A stretch of 64,000 nt of DNA from Cesiribacter sp. SM1 (GCF_020178975.1 NZ_JAHXBU010000093.1:496001-560000); one strand, 5' to 3'; positions 34,244 through 42,917 are shown, numbered from the stretch's first letter. Translations and numbers: made by a program. Notes: generated by a model from the letters alone, not told the origin.

Positions 34244-37200
34244 TTAGAAGCCAAGATTTAAGGTAAATAACAAGGAACGCACGCCCGGGTACCCCAGACC
34301 GGTAAAGCCTACAGCATTGCCACCGGCACCGGCGCTGAAAGATTCAGGATCGAAACCATCCCATGGTGTGTACAAAATAATATTGTTGGCAGTAACAGCA
34401 ATTCTGGCAGATCTGAAGGGAGTAGCATCTAACAGTCCCGGCTGAAGATTGTAGCCAAGCGAAATATTTCTAAGCTTAATGAAAGAAGCATCGTGCACAA
34501 AGTTTTCACTTACACTTCTGTAGTGGTTTCTGTAATAACCAGCTCCATAATCTACGCCATCAGGTCCAACGCCCTGTCCTAACCATACTTCTTGTGTGTT
34601 TGGGCTTCCTTCTGCCGTTACACCGTTAAACACCCTGGTCTCGTTTCTGGCTAAGGTATATTCTGCTATACCAAAGGCCGAAAAGAAGTTATCGTACTGG
34701 TTGTACTGTTCTACATCGGCCCGGAAGTCAACCAGGAAAGAAAAATCCAGGCCTTTATAGTTGAGTGTGTTTCTTACGCCTCCAAACCATTTAGGTATGG
34801 CATTCCCCAGGATCAGCTGATTTCCATTACGAATGGGAAAACCATTTGCGCCAATTACCAGTGGTCTGTCGGCATCCAGGTGTGTCAGGTTTTCGGGCGT
34901 ACCATCGGGATAATACCTTTGGTAGCTGCTGCCGTAAATATTTCCATAAGGTTCACCTTCAACCAGTTTCATGGTAACGGTACTGCCTACATAACCAAAC
35001 TGGCTTCCTACCACAATTTCGTCAATACCCTCCCGGATGTTCACTACTGTGTTGTTATTATTGGAGAGGTTAACAGTAATGTCCCAGCTAAAGTCGGAGC
35101 TTCTGATCGGAGATCCGGTGAGCATCAGTTCTATCCCGCGGTTTTCAATTTCTCCGGCATTGGTGATATATACCGAATAGCCGGTGGCATCAGAAATTGG
35201 CACTGGTATGATCTGATTTCTACTGTTTGACTTATACCAGGTAAAATCAACACCCAATCTGTTAGACAGGAACTGGAGGTTGGTGCCAAACTCTACAGAA
35301 TAGGTTTCTTCTGGTTTTAGCTCTGGATCACCAAACCTGCTTACTCTCGAAAAGCCAACCTGGCCATTAAGTGGATACACATCAGATGCAGCATAGGTTG
35401 CTCCAAGCAAATGAGGATCTGTGTCTTTACCTACCTTTGCCCAGGAGGCTCTAAGCTTGCCAAACGACAGGAACCTGGGAAAATCGAATGCTTCGCTGAA
35501 AACAAAGCCGAGGTTTACAGATGGATAAAAGAATGAGTTATTTGCTTCAGGCAGGGTAGAAGACCAGTCGTTTCTGCCGGTTACGTTAAGGAACAGAAAG
35601 TTGTCGTAATCCAGCATTAAATCGCCATATAAACCTACAAGCCTTCTTTTTCTTTTGTCCTGTGAGTTAGAAATTTGGCTTGCATAACTGAGATCATAAA
35701 AGTTAGGGATTACAAAATTTTCGCCATAAGCATCTACCCGCTCGTAGTCCCTTTCAAATATGTCATTGCCAACCCTAAGGGTAGTGCGGAATTTTTCGCT
35801 GAATTCATTATTTAAGGTCATGAAAAGGTTAGAATTCAGGTCCCTGCTGTTTATCCTGGTCTCACGAATGAAGCCTATTGAACTTAAAGGTAACTCACCA
35901 TCAATACCCATAGGGCCTGGTGTTATTTCTGTACGGCTGTCGCTGTAGTAGTCTGTACCAACCCTGTAAGTAAAGCTAAGCCACTCGGTTGGCTTGTAAT
36001 TCAGCATCAGGTTACCAATAACGCGGTTTACATCATCCTGAAAGGTACTGAACCTTGCATCATAAATAGGGTTGGTATTGCCATAGGTCTTCATGGTACC
36101 ATCAGGGTTAATGTAGTCGGTTACATCCTGGGTTGCAGCCCAATAAACCATGCGTTCCATAAAACGATCATGCGGAACCCTGTTACCACCGGAGTTGATA
36201 TAGTTAACAGAACCTGAGAAATTAAACTGATCGCTGATCTTTATGTCTCCTGATAGTTTGGCCGTGCTTCTGTCCCATTCGCTGAAGGGTATGATACCTT
36301 TCTGATCCAAGCGGCTAAAGGAACCATAAAAAGTAGCATTCTCATTGCCTCCGGAAACACTTACAGAATTATCAATCTGCCTGCCGGTATTCATGGCATC
36401 CTCCCAGTTATTTTCAAACTGGTAGCCGGGAACGGTATCTGCAACGGCAGCGATAGGTGCTCCCCAGCTGGGCCAGAAGTCATTGGGGTTGTACTGTCCG
36501 CTAAACCCCTGTCCGTACACCTCCTGAATCCTAGGATAGCGGTTAACTTCTTCAAAGCCTACAGTACTGTTTATATTAACCCTTACGGCACCTGCTCTTC
36601 CCTTTTTGGTTGTGATGATAACGGCTCCGTTGGCAGCACGTACACCATAAAGTGCGGTGGCCGCTGCTCCTTTCAGTACAGTCATCGATTCAATATCATT
36701 GGGGTTGATATCGGCAGCCCTGTTGCTTAAGCCACGGGGTGTTCTGTCGCTGTCTTCTATGGTGGAGTTGTCGATAGGAACACCATCTACTACAAACAGG
36801 GGCTGATTATCCGCACTGGGATCCAGTGAGTTTACACCCCGGATAATAATTCTGGCACTCTGGCCGGGTGCTCCACCTGCATTGGTAACCTGTACACCAG
36901 CTACCTGGCCCTGCAGGGCACTAACAACATTTTGCTGCTTGGTTTTGGTGATTTCTTCAGATCCAAGTTCCTGAACAGCATATCCCAAAGACTTCTTCTC
37001 CTGCTCAATACCAAAAGAAGTAACAACAACCTGGGCCATTTCAGTGTAATCAGGCCTTAAAGTAATGTTTATCACAGCCCTGTTTTGGGGTTGAACTTCC
37101 TGTGTTTCAAAGCCTACAAACGAAAATACAAGTACGGCATTTTGGTCAGGAACGCTTAATCTAAACTTTCCTTCTGTATCAGTAACAGTACCCTCGCTGG

Positions 37201-37348
37201 TGCCTTTAATAAGAATGTTAACACCCGGCAAACCAGTGTTATCCTCAGCAGAAATAACCCTTCCGGAAATGGTTCTTTCCTGAGCATGTGCCTCCATAAA
37301 ATGAAAGACTGCCATAATAATGGCAAAAGCAGTAAAAATTCTCCTCAT
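34244..37348 (-). CDS. SusC/RagA-family TonB-dependent outer-membrane transporter
   Basis: A 1034-residue TonB-dependent channel that imports the nutrient bound by SusD. Order of domains: signal peptide (to about residue 22), CarboxypepD_reg-like domain (about 26-105, GLPGVNILIKGTSEGTVTDT), plug domain (about 115-235, with NVVSALQGQVAGVQV and PLFVVDGVPIDNS), then the barrel, ending in FTLNLGF with the C-terminal Phe usual for barrels. No signal-transduction domain precedes the carboxypeptidase-like domain, so no anti-sigma coupling is expected. The upstream region contains a perfect 16 bp palindrome. Confidence 0.96.
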   Translation of the reverse strand: MRRIFTAFAIIMAVFHFMEAHAQERTISGRVISAEDNTGLPGVNILIKGTSEGTVTDTEGKFRLSVPDQNAVLVFSFVGFETQEVQPQNRAVINITLRPDYTEMAQVVVTSFGIEQEKKSLGYAVQELGSEEITKTKQQNVVSALQGQVAGVQVTNAGGAPGQSARIIIRGVNSLDPSADNQPLFVVDGVPIDNSTIEDSDRTPRGLSNRAADINPNDIESMTVLKGAAATALYGVRAANGAVIITTKKGRAGAVRVNINSTVGFEEVNRYPRIQEVYGQGFSGQYNPNDFWPSWGAPIAAVADTVPGYQFENNWEDAMNTGRQIDNSVSVSGGNENATFYGSFSRLDQKGIIPFSEWDRSTAKLSGDIKISDQFNFSGSVNYINSGGNRVPHDRFMERMVYWAATQDVTDYINPDGTMKTYGNTNPIYDARFSTFQDDVNRVIGNLMLNYKPTEWLSFTYRVGTDYYSDSRTEITPGPMGIDGELPLSSIGFIRETRINSRDLNSNLFMTLNNEFSEKFRTTLRVGNDIFERDYERVDAYGENFVIPNFYDLSYASQISNSQDKRKRRLVGLYGDLMLDYDNFLFLNVTGRNDWSSTLPEANNSFFYPSVNLGFVFSEAFDFPRFLSFGKLRASWAKVGKDTDPHLLGATYAASDVYPLNGQVGFSRVSRFGDPELKPEETYSVEFGTNLQFLSNRLGVDFTWYKSNSRNQIIPVPISDATGYSVYITNAGEIENRGIELMLTGSPIRSSDFSWDITVNLSNNNNTVVNIREGIDEIVVGSQFGYVGSTVTMKLVEGEPYGNIYGSSYQRYYPDGTPENLTHLDADRPLVIGANGFPIRNGNQLILGNAIPKWFGGVRNTLNYKGLDFSFLVDFRADVEQYNQYDNFFSAFGIAEYTLARNETRVFNGVTAEGSPNTQEVWLGQGVGPDGVDYGAGYYRNHYRSVSENFVHDASFIKLRNISLGYNLQPGLLDATPFRSARIAVTANNIILYTPWDGFDPESFSAGAGGNAVGFTGLGYPGVRSLLFTLNLGF

Positions 37349-37842
37349 AACTGATTAGTATTTAAAGTTTACAGTCGCATGTCAAAGAAGTTGAATGGGT
37401 GAAAAATGGAGCCTGATTACAGTGCTTCAATACACCTGAATTTCAAAAAACTTAAAGATTAAAATTTAGCTAATATTAGCTACAAAAAGTACTTTTAGAT
37501 TAAATAATGGTTGCTCTGATAGTACCATGTTTATAATATTGGCGCTACTTAGTTCAAAGAAAGATGTTAAGGAGCTGGGCGGGGGTTTGTTGAAGTAAAG
37601 TTTTTTTTGCTACAAAATCAATAGTATATATTGTAAGATGTTAGTTCAATTGAGATAAGTGCTGGAAGAAGTACAGCCGTTAAGCCTCTTCAGTATCTTA
37701 TATGAGCAGCTTTTGCAGGAACTATTTACCGGGACTGCGGCTTTCTGGAGCAGAAGAAATCTAACATCATTTATACCGGACCTTTACTTTGGCTTCCGTA
37801 GCAGAACCTGATTTTTTGTCTTAATTGTAATCGTCAAAGCAC
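37349..37842. other. Divergent control region between susC and the NlpC/P60 gene
   Basis: No gene is seen. The AT-rich half next to susC contains a 16 bp perfect palindrome and a near-match to a promoter box on the minus strand (TACTTTTTG just upstream of the palindrome in that direction). The half next to the NlpC/P60 gene has a near-match TTTACTTTGG around 37784 on the plus strand. Confidence 0.5.
37467..37482. promoter_or_regulatory. Perfect 16 bp palindrome upstream of susC
   Basis: TAGCTAATATTAGCTA is identical to its reverse complement and lies 119 bp before the susC start codon, between susC and the divergent endopeptidase gene. Its position suits a dimeric regulator's operator. No regulator gene is seen nearby. 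Confidence 0.45.
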
Positions 37843-39054
37843 ATGAAAGTATTCAGACTTAAAAAATACACTGCGGTAGGCTTGCTGCTGCTGCTGGGGT
37901 GTGCCACTGAGAATGCCACTATGGTTCAAAAAGAAAAAGACACTGATCCTGCTGCTGCAGTTGTTTCTGCTGTTAAAGCAGCATACGCACCAGATAAAAG
38001 AGTGGCCCTTTTTGATGTGGAGGCAGCGGCAGCCGGAGAGCAGCTGGTGCTGCGCGGGGAATCTAACCTGCCGGCTGCTGTAGCGGCCCTTAAGTCTGAG
38101 CTGGATGCACGTAAGATGGCGTACATCGATAGCATACAAATGCTGCCCCATGCAGACCTGGAGGGAAAAGTACGTGGCCTTGTTACCATATCGGTAGCAA
38201 ACCTGCGCTCTAACCCGCGGCATTCTGCAGAGCTTGCCACCCAGGCAACCCTGGGTACCCCGCTTAAGGTGCTGAAGAAGGACGACGGCTGGTACCTGGT
38301 GCAAACACCCGACGACTACCTCGCATGGGTTGATTATGGCGGGCTTGTAACTTTAAATGAAGAAGATTTTGCAGCATGGCATGCTGCAGAAAAGCTGATT
38401 TACCTGAAGCCCTACGGTTTTTCTTATGAGCGCCCTGATGCTGCGGCTCCCACGGTTTCTGACCTTGTAATGGGCAGTATCCTGGAAATATCAGAAGATG
38501 GAGGGGACTTTTATGGCGTGAAGTACCCCGATGGTGCCACGGCCTGGATAGCCAAAAATGATGCACGCCCTTACCAGGAATGGCTGGCCTCCCTTAACCC
38601 AAGCGGAAGCTCTTTGGTAAGTACCTCTTTTGCCTTCAAAGGCCTGCCCTACCTGTGGGGAGGTACCTCTTTTAAGGGCGTAGACTGCAGCGGCTTTACC
38701 AAAACCGTTTATTTCCTCAATGGCATGGTTATTCCGCGCGATGCCTCGCAGCAGATCCATACCGGCGAGCTGGTAGATGCCACCAGAGACTTTAGTAAAC
38801 TGCTGCCCGGCGACCTGCTTTTCTTCGGCAGGCCTGCTACCGACTCCAGCCCGGAGCGGGTGGTGCATGTAGGCATGTGGATTGGCAACAATGAGTTTAT
38901 TCACTCTGCCGGTAAAGTCCACATCAGCAGTGTGGATAGTACCGCAGAGAATTTTGATCGCTACAACTACAACCGCTACCTGCGCACCAAAAGGCTCCTG
39001 CAGCAAAACGACCCGCGCCTGATACAATTAAGCAACAGCACGATTTTTAAGTAA
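37843..39054 (+). CDS. NlpC/P60 endopeptidase lipoprotein with SH3 domains
   Basis: Cysteine peptidase expected to cut the gamma-D-Glu-diaminopimelate bond of murein peptides, as YkfC does. The lipobox ends LLLLGC (Cys 20). Two bacterial SH3 domains span about residues 110-170 (SVANLRSNPRHSAE) and 185-245. The catalytic domain from about 255 has C282 (VDCSGFTK), H342 (VVHVGMWIG) and H354 (FIHSAGKVH), and the WGG motif (PYLWGGTSFKG). This two-SH3 plus NlpC/P60 layout matches YkfC-like enzymes, which need a free N-terminal L-Ala. The product, L-Ala-D-Glu, is the substrate of the dipeptide epimerase found 11 kb away. Confidence 0.93.
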   Translation: MKVFRLKKYTAVGLLLLLGCATENATMVQKEKDTDPAAAVVSAVKAAYAPDKRVALFDVEAAAAGEQLVLRGESNLPAAVAALKSELDARKMAYIDSIQMLPHADLEGKVRGLVTISVANLRSNPRHSAELATQATLGTPLKVLKKDDGWYLVQTPDDYLAWVDYGGLVTLNEEDFAAWHAAEKLIYLKPYGFSYERPDAAAPTVSDLVMGSILEISEDGGDFYGVKYPDGATAWIAKNDARPYQEWLASLNPSGSSLVSTSFAFKGLPYLWGGTSFKGVDCSGFTKTVYFLNGMVIPRDASQQIHTGELVDATRDFSKLLPGDLLFFGRPATDSSPERVVHVGMWIGNNEFIHSAGKVHISSVDSTAENFDRYNYNRYLRTKRLLQQNDPRLIQLSNSTIFK

Positions 39055-39098
39055 GCCTGATAAAGTACCTTGCCAGGCTTCCCATCAAAGTTCTTCAT

Positions 39099-39140
39099 AA
39101 CAAAAACAGCCACAGAAAAAGATCTGTGGCTGTTTTTGTT
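39099..39140. terminator. Bidirectional terminator between the endopeptidase and carboxypeptidase genes
   Basis: A perfect 17 bp stem (39099-39115 with 39124-39140, core CAGCCACAG/CTGTGGCTG) has an 8 nt loop and T runs inside the distal arm on both strands. Confidence 0.88.
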
Positions 39141-39221
39141 AAAGTATTTATCTAGCAACCCCTGGAAGCTGTATGCTTTTCGGATGCCAGGACTTATGCA
39201 ACTGCGGCTTGCAACATCTCA

Positions 39222-40523
39222 TTAATAAGTGCTGTGTATCTGCCACAGGATGCGTTCCATTTCACTTCGCAGGGCCGAAACAGGAATTACATAATTGTTA
39301 TGCATAAAGCTAAAGTAAAGCTTTTTGCCGCTTTTAGTAATCAGGTAGCCGCTAAGACAGGAAACGTTACTTAAGCTGCCGGTTTTGGCATGTACATAAG
39401 GAGTCTCTGCTTTGTAGGAGTTTTTTAAGGTGCCTGTTTTTCCACCTGTTGGCAGGTAGTTCAGTATCTTTTCATCGGGGTACTCCCGGTCTATTTTTTG
39501 CAGCAGCGCAATAATACTCCTGGGGGTAAACAGGTTGTGTTTGGAGAGGCCGGAGCCATCTGCCCACTGTGGTTCGTCGGGCAGATCTGCCAGGAAATTC
39601 TTCTTCGCATATTTAATAACCGCATCAATATCCAGGGAATCAAAAAGCTTATCTGAACTTAATATCAGCAGCTGTTCTGCTATAAAGTTATCGCTGTTTT
39701 GCAGCATTCTTTTGTATAGCGAATCAGCGGCAACGGTTTTCAGGGTTTGAGGTGCCTGCCTGTAGTAGTCCCTGAAGGGAACTAGCTGGATCTGCCGCTG
39801 CAGTGTATCCTCCAGCAACCTCACCACCAAACTATCGGATAGGATAAAGGGTCTGTCGATTTCAAATTCCAGCGAAGGGTCTTTGATGGAATAAGTGTAG
39901 TAGTTGCGCTGAAACTGCCTGCTGAAGCGGTAACTGGGAGTTGCCAGGGTGGTATCTTCTGTTATGTAATCTCTGAACTGGTAGGGAGAAACGGTGAATG
40001 CCGTATCTGCAGGGTCTTTACTGATTCTGATCACATTCCCAAATACCGGGAAGGAGGATCGTTCGGTGGCAAAGTAGTAGTTGTACCAGTCCCACGACCA
40101 GCCAGGCCCCAGGGCTACCACCTGGTCGAAGTTGTTGGCGTAGTACAGCGCTTTGGGATGGTTCTTCAGGAAATCATAAGCAGCAGAACTCTTCAGGTCT
40201 GCATGGAGAAAGGAGGGGTCGCCGGTACCCCAGAATATCAGGGAATCCCCCCGCTCAGTATATTTCAGTCCAATAACCGAATCTCCCAGTATCTTCTGCG
40301 CTACATAAAAGGTAAACAGTTTGGTGTTGGAGGCGGGTATAAAGTATTGATCTTCGTTGCTGCTGTATACAGTTTTTTGCTTTTCGGGGTCATAGAGCAT
40401 AAAGCCGGTGTGGCCCTTGGCAAAAGTATCGGAGTTTTTAAATGATTTTTTCAGCGCTGCTCTTTTAGTCCCCATGCAGGATACAAAACAGCACAGGAGC
40501 AACAGAAAAAAAGTATTCTTCAT
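39222..40523 (-). CDS. dacB: D-alanyl-D-alanine carboxypeptidase, PBP4 (DacB/S13) family
   Basis: Penicillin-binding peptidase that removes the terminal D-Ala or splits 4-3 cross-links. The motifs are S65-N-T-K68 (IPASNTKLF), S277-D-N279 (QNSDNFIAEQ) and K380-T-G382 (HAKTGSLSN). The N-terminus resembles a lipoprotein signal (LCCFVSCMGT, Cys 16). At 433 residues it is a compact member of the S13 family, with a shortened middle domain compared with E. coli PBP4. It is convergent with the NlpC/P60 gene through a shared terminator. Confidence 0.92.
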   Translation of the reverse strand: MKNTFFLLLLCCFVSCMGTKRAALKKSFKNSDTFAKGHTGFMLYDPEKQKTVYSSNEDQYFIPASNTKLFTFYVAQKILGDSVIGLKYTERGDSLIFWGTGDPSFLHADLKSSAAYDFLKNHPKALYYANNFDQVVALGPGWSWDWYNYYFATERSSFPVFGNVIRISKDPADTAFTVSPYQFRDYITEDTTLATPSYRFSRQFQRNYYTYSIKDPSLEFEIDRPFILSDSLVVRLLEDTLQRQIQLVPFRDYYRQAPQTLKTVAADSLYKRMLQNSDNFIAEQLLILSSDKLFDSLDIDAVIKYAKKNFLADLPDEPQWADGSGLSKHNLFTPRSIIALLQKIDREYPDEKILNYLPTGGKTGTLKNSYKAETPYVHAKTGSLSNVSCLSGYLITKSGKKLYFSFMHNNYVIPVSALRSEMERILWQIHSTY

Positions 40524-40560
40524 ATAGAATCGGCTGGCAGAACAATTCAGAAATAAGTGG

Positions 40561-40575
40561 TGCTTAATTTAAGCA
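40561..40575. promoter_or_regulatory. Short palindrome upstream of dacB
   Basis: TGCTTAA-T-TTAAGCA is a 7 bp inverted repeat with a single central base, 38 bp before the dacB start. A related palindrome, TGTTAA-T-TTAACA, occurs at 41093-41105. Both could be operator-like sites, but short AT-rich palindromes also arise by chance. Confidence 0.3.
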
Positions 40576-40710
40576 TTGGTCTGCAATTAGGCTCTGTCTG
40601 CTCCTGATTTATTCGTGTTTATTTTGTTTTCCAGCTTTTATCCCCTATTGCCTTCTGTATTTTTCTATTTCAGTATCAGCCTGTGACTTCCGGAATTACC
40701 CGGATACTAT

Positions 40711-40744
40711 ATAGTATAAACCAGGGAATAGTATAAACCAGGGA
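40711..40744. repeat. 17 bp perfect tandem duplication
   Basis: ATAGTATAAACCAGGGA occurs at 40711-40727 and again, without spacer, at 40728-40744. The role is unknown; it may be a slippage product or paired protein-binding sites. Confidence 0.8.
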
Positions 40745-41152
40745 ACACATGCTTGGCTTTGGCGGCACTTTAAGGAGCAGTAAACTTCTCGGGAGTAATG
40801 TTATAGCCAGGTGGTTGCCAGCTTAACTGAATGCACAGCGATTTTAGTGCCCCTTCGGTAATATGGTTCTGGTTCAAACAAGATACCGTTTCTGTTCCGG
40901 CTTCTTCTTTAGAAGCTTGCGTCATTGAAATTTATGTACTTATTGGCGTGTGGTATTCAATAATTGTGTTCAAACATTGGTTAACTGCAATTCTTAGTGT
41001 TAGCAGTCAGGTGTGTTGGGAGCGAATTATAACGATTTAGAAAAAAAATAATAAAAATTTAAGTAGTTAGGATTGCATTAAACTGAAAGTCCTGTTAATT
41101 TAACATCTGTTGTGGGATCATTTATAGAATTTATGGATGAAACCTCTAACTC

Positions 41153-41184
41153 TGTGATTTTGACTTCTTCAAGATTTATTTTTG
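41153..41184 (+). promoter_or_regulatory. Candidate promoter for the antiterminator/exopolysaccharide transcript
   Basis: TATTTTTG at 41177-41184 matches TAnnTTTG and is followed by C. TGTG at 41153-41156, 20 bp upstream, is a 3 of 4 match to the -33 element. Transcription from here would give a leader of about 1.1 kb before the UpxY-like gene and would include both copies of the repeated 20-base element. Confidence 0.35.
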
Positions 41185-41741
41185 CCTAGCTAATATTTTT
41201 AAACCAGGAAAGTTGATTATGGTATCTTTTCTAGTTTAATTTACATTGTGCTTCCTCTGTTAATGGTAATTAAAAGAGGCTTGCCTTTCGGTAACATTAT
41301 GTGTGATGAGGTTCATTAACCTGTTAATTTTTCACCTCTAATGTTTGACTGAAGCTTTTTAACTTTTTAACAACGCATTAATGTTTCCCTGTCCTGAGCT
41401 TTCTGTAGATGATGCTGTTACAGGGTATCGTTTTGAGGTAAATAGTCTGAAAAGGTTTTAGCACATCTGGCACTGGGTTTTAAGCTACAATTGTTTGTAC
41501 CTGTAATGGGTGAGGCTTGTAGCTTCAGTTAATGGTTCTGGCCAATCTTGCTAACTGTACTTAAATATGTTGGTACAGGATCAGGAAAGTTGGAACAAAC
41601 GTACTTTTTACCTCAAAAGGATAAGTGTAGTTTACGCCATACTACTTCTTTAGCAGGTACTGATTAATAGTTTTTTTAGCACTCTGATTTTTTACAGACT
41701 GAGCCGTCAGCAATAAGTTCTAAGTTACAGCATAACCAATG

Positions 41742-41761
41742 GTAACTGAAAGAGCGAAGCT
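41742..41761 (+). repeat. First copy of the GCGAAGC leader element
   Basis: GTAACTGAAAGAGCGAAGCT is identical in 19 of 20 bases to the copy at 42175-42194. It contains AGC-GAA-GCT, a mini-hairpin core. This copy is followed by GTATCCGG and has no T run. Confidence 0.75.
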
Positions 41762-42174
41762 GTATCCGGAAATTAGTGAACCTATCTTCAGAACAGGGAT
41801 TGATGATCAGTTCTGCTGAAGAAGGTACTGAATGCCAGCTGCAGGCTCACTGCTATCTTCTGACTACTCTTTTTTTGCACACTTCCTCCCTGGTTATTCT
41901 TAGTTATAATTGCTAGTCAATCTGTTGCATAAACCGTTGTGCATACTTCCCATTTATAATTTTCTGAAATAGAATATCTGTGTTGTGCCTGCACAGCATA
42001 AGATATTGATAAGAATGTTTTCCAGGCCAATTAAAAAATTAGCAATACCGGCGAAGAAACATTTTACAGAAGTGATAGGCTTATCACCAAAAAGGTTAAA
42101 GGATGTGCTTTAGGAGTAGATCCTAACAAGACACATGGTGCCCACATTTGAAGTTATACTGAAAAAAATGAGGT

Positions 42175-42208
42175 GTAACTTAAAGAGCGAAGCTATGCCT
42201 TTTTTCTG
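42175..42208 (+). promoter_or_regulatory. Candidate ops-like element before the UpxY-like gene
   Basis: The second copy, GTAACTTAAAGAGCGAAGCT, continues into ATGCCTTTTTTCTG. The part GAAGCTATGCCTTTTTTCTG resembles the E. coli ops element (GGTAGCGTGCTTTTTTCG), the pause and recruitment site of RfaH. The next gene encodes an RfaH/NusG-type protein, which makes a similar role plausible. A competing stem AAGAGC (42183-42188) with GCTCTT (42208-42213) is also possible. Similarity to ops is my visual comparison and is not proof of homology. Confidence 0.45.
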
Positions 42209-42265
42209 CTCTTCTGAATAAAAATTAAGAAACATCTTCCTTAAGTGTTTTCCAATAAATCAGGA

Positions 42266-42799
42266 ATGAATACATTTTTTAAGCAAAATCCGAATTGGTA
42301 CGCAGTGTACACCAGATCGAGGGCAGAAAAAAAACTACAGGCTTTGCTTACCCAGAAAAAAGTAGAGTGCTTTCTGCCGCTAAAAAAAACGGCCAGTCAG
42401 CGTACAGATCGCAAAAAGATCATTGAGCTGCCGCTTATTCCTTCTTATCTGTTTGTAAGAATCACAGAAAAAGAACATTACGAGGTGCTAAACACCCAGG
42501 GCGCAGTGTGCTATGTAAAGTTCGACGGACAACCTGCAGCTATTCCTGATGAACAGATCAATTCTCTGAAGCAGCTGATGATGACGAAACCACAGGATCT
42601 GACAGTGCAGTATGACAATTTTTCCAGAGGAGACATAGTACAGGTATGCTCCGGACCTCTGAAAGGAATAATAGCAGAGGTAGTTCAGATCAGGGGAAAA
42701 GACAGGTTGCTGCTGCGTTTTGAATCTCTTGGGTACTGCGTTCATGTAGAGTTAACAGTAGAAGAACTTACTGCATGCAGAGATTTGGCAGTGTGTTAG
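42266..42799 (+). CDS. UpxY/RfaH-like NusG-paralogue antiterminator
   Basis: Transcription factor expected to join RNA polymerase at the leader and prevent early termination through the long polysaccharide operon. The N-terminal NGN domain begins NWYAVYTRSRAEKKLQ and has FLPLKK and IPSYLFVRI at the usual places. The C-terminal KOW motif reads SRGDIVQVCSGPLKGI. The 177-residue length fits UpxY proteins. The ATG at 42266 is preferred over the in-frame GTG at 42245, which adds seven residues before the family start. It is the first gene of the exopolysaccharide locus, the same place as in Bacteroides capsule operons. No UpxZ-like inhibitor gene follows. Confidence 0.9.
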   Translation: MNTFFKQNPNWYAVYTRSRAEKKLQALLTQKKVECFLPLKKTASQRTDRKKIIELPLIPSYLFVRITEKEHYEVLNTQGAVCYVKFDGQPAAIPDEQINSLKQLMMTKPQDLTVQYDNFSRGDIVQVCSGPLKGIIAEVVQIRGKDRLLLRFESLGYCVHVELTVEELTACRDLAVC

Positions 42800-42827
42800 G
42801 CTGTAGCTGAAAAACTGCCCACTGTTA

Positions 42828-42841
42828 AGCTTCGCCGCTTT
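42828..42841 (-). repeat. Inverted near-copy of the leader element after the UpxY-like gene
   Basis: On the minus strand this reads AAAGCGGCGAAGCT, close to AAAGAGCGAAGCT of the upstream copies. On the plus strand it is AGCTTCGCCGCTTTTTG, a 4 bp stem AAGC/GCTT plus T run, which could itself be a weak terminator. The similarity may be coincidental. Confidence 0.35.
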
Positions 42842-42917
42842 TTGCTTTACAATGGTACTGCAACAGGATGCTCCTTCAATTCTTTTGTCAGCAGGCACAA
42901 AGCAGGGAGCAGGCGAA

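Larger units (their letters stand above)
40524..42265. other. 1.74 kb gene-free AT-rich leader of the exopolysaccharide locus
   Basis: No supported coding frame exists on either strand; the longest, 69 codons at 40831, shows no protein-like pattern. The region contains a 17 bp tandem duplication, two copies of a 20-base element, several hairpins (for example arms CTTCAG/CTGAAG at 41786-41821), and one good promoter-like box at 41177. It immediately precedes a UpxY-like antiterminator gene, so a long untranslated leader with regulated termination is a reasonable reading. Confidence 0.7.

Noticed and set aside
40831-41040. 69-codon frame in the exopolysaccharide leader
   Set aside because: The composition is irregular and the surrounding sequence is AT-rich with structured elements. 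It is the longest of several chance frames.
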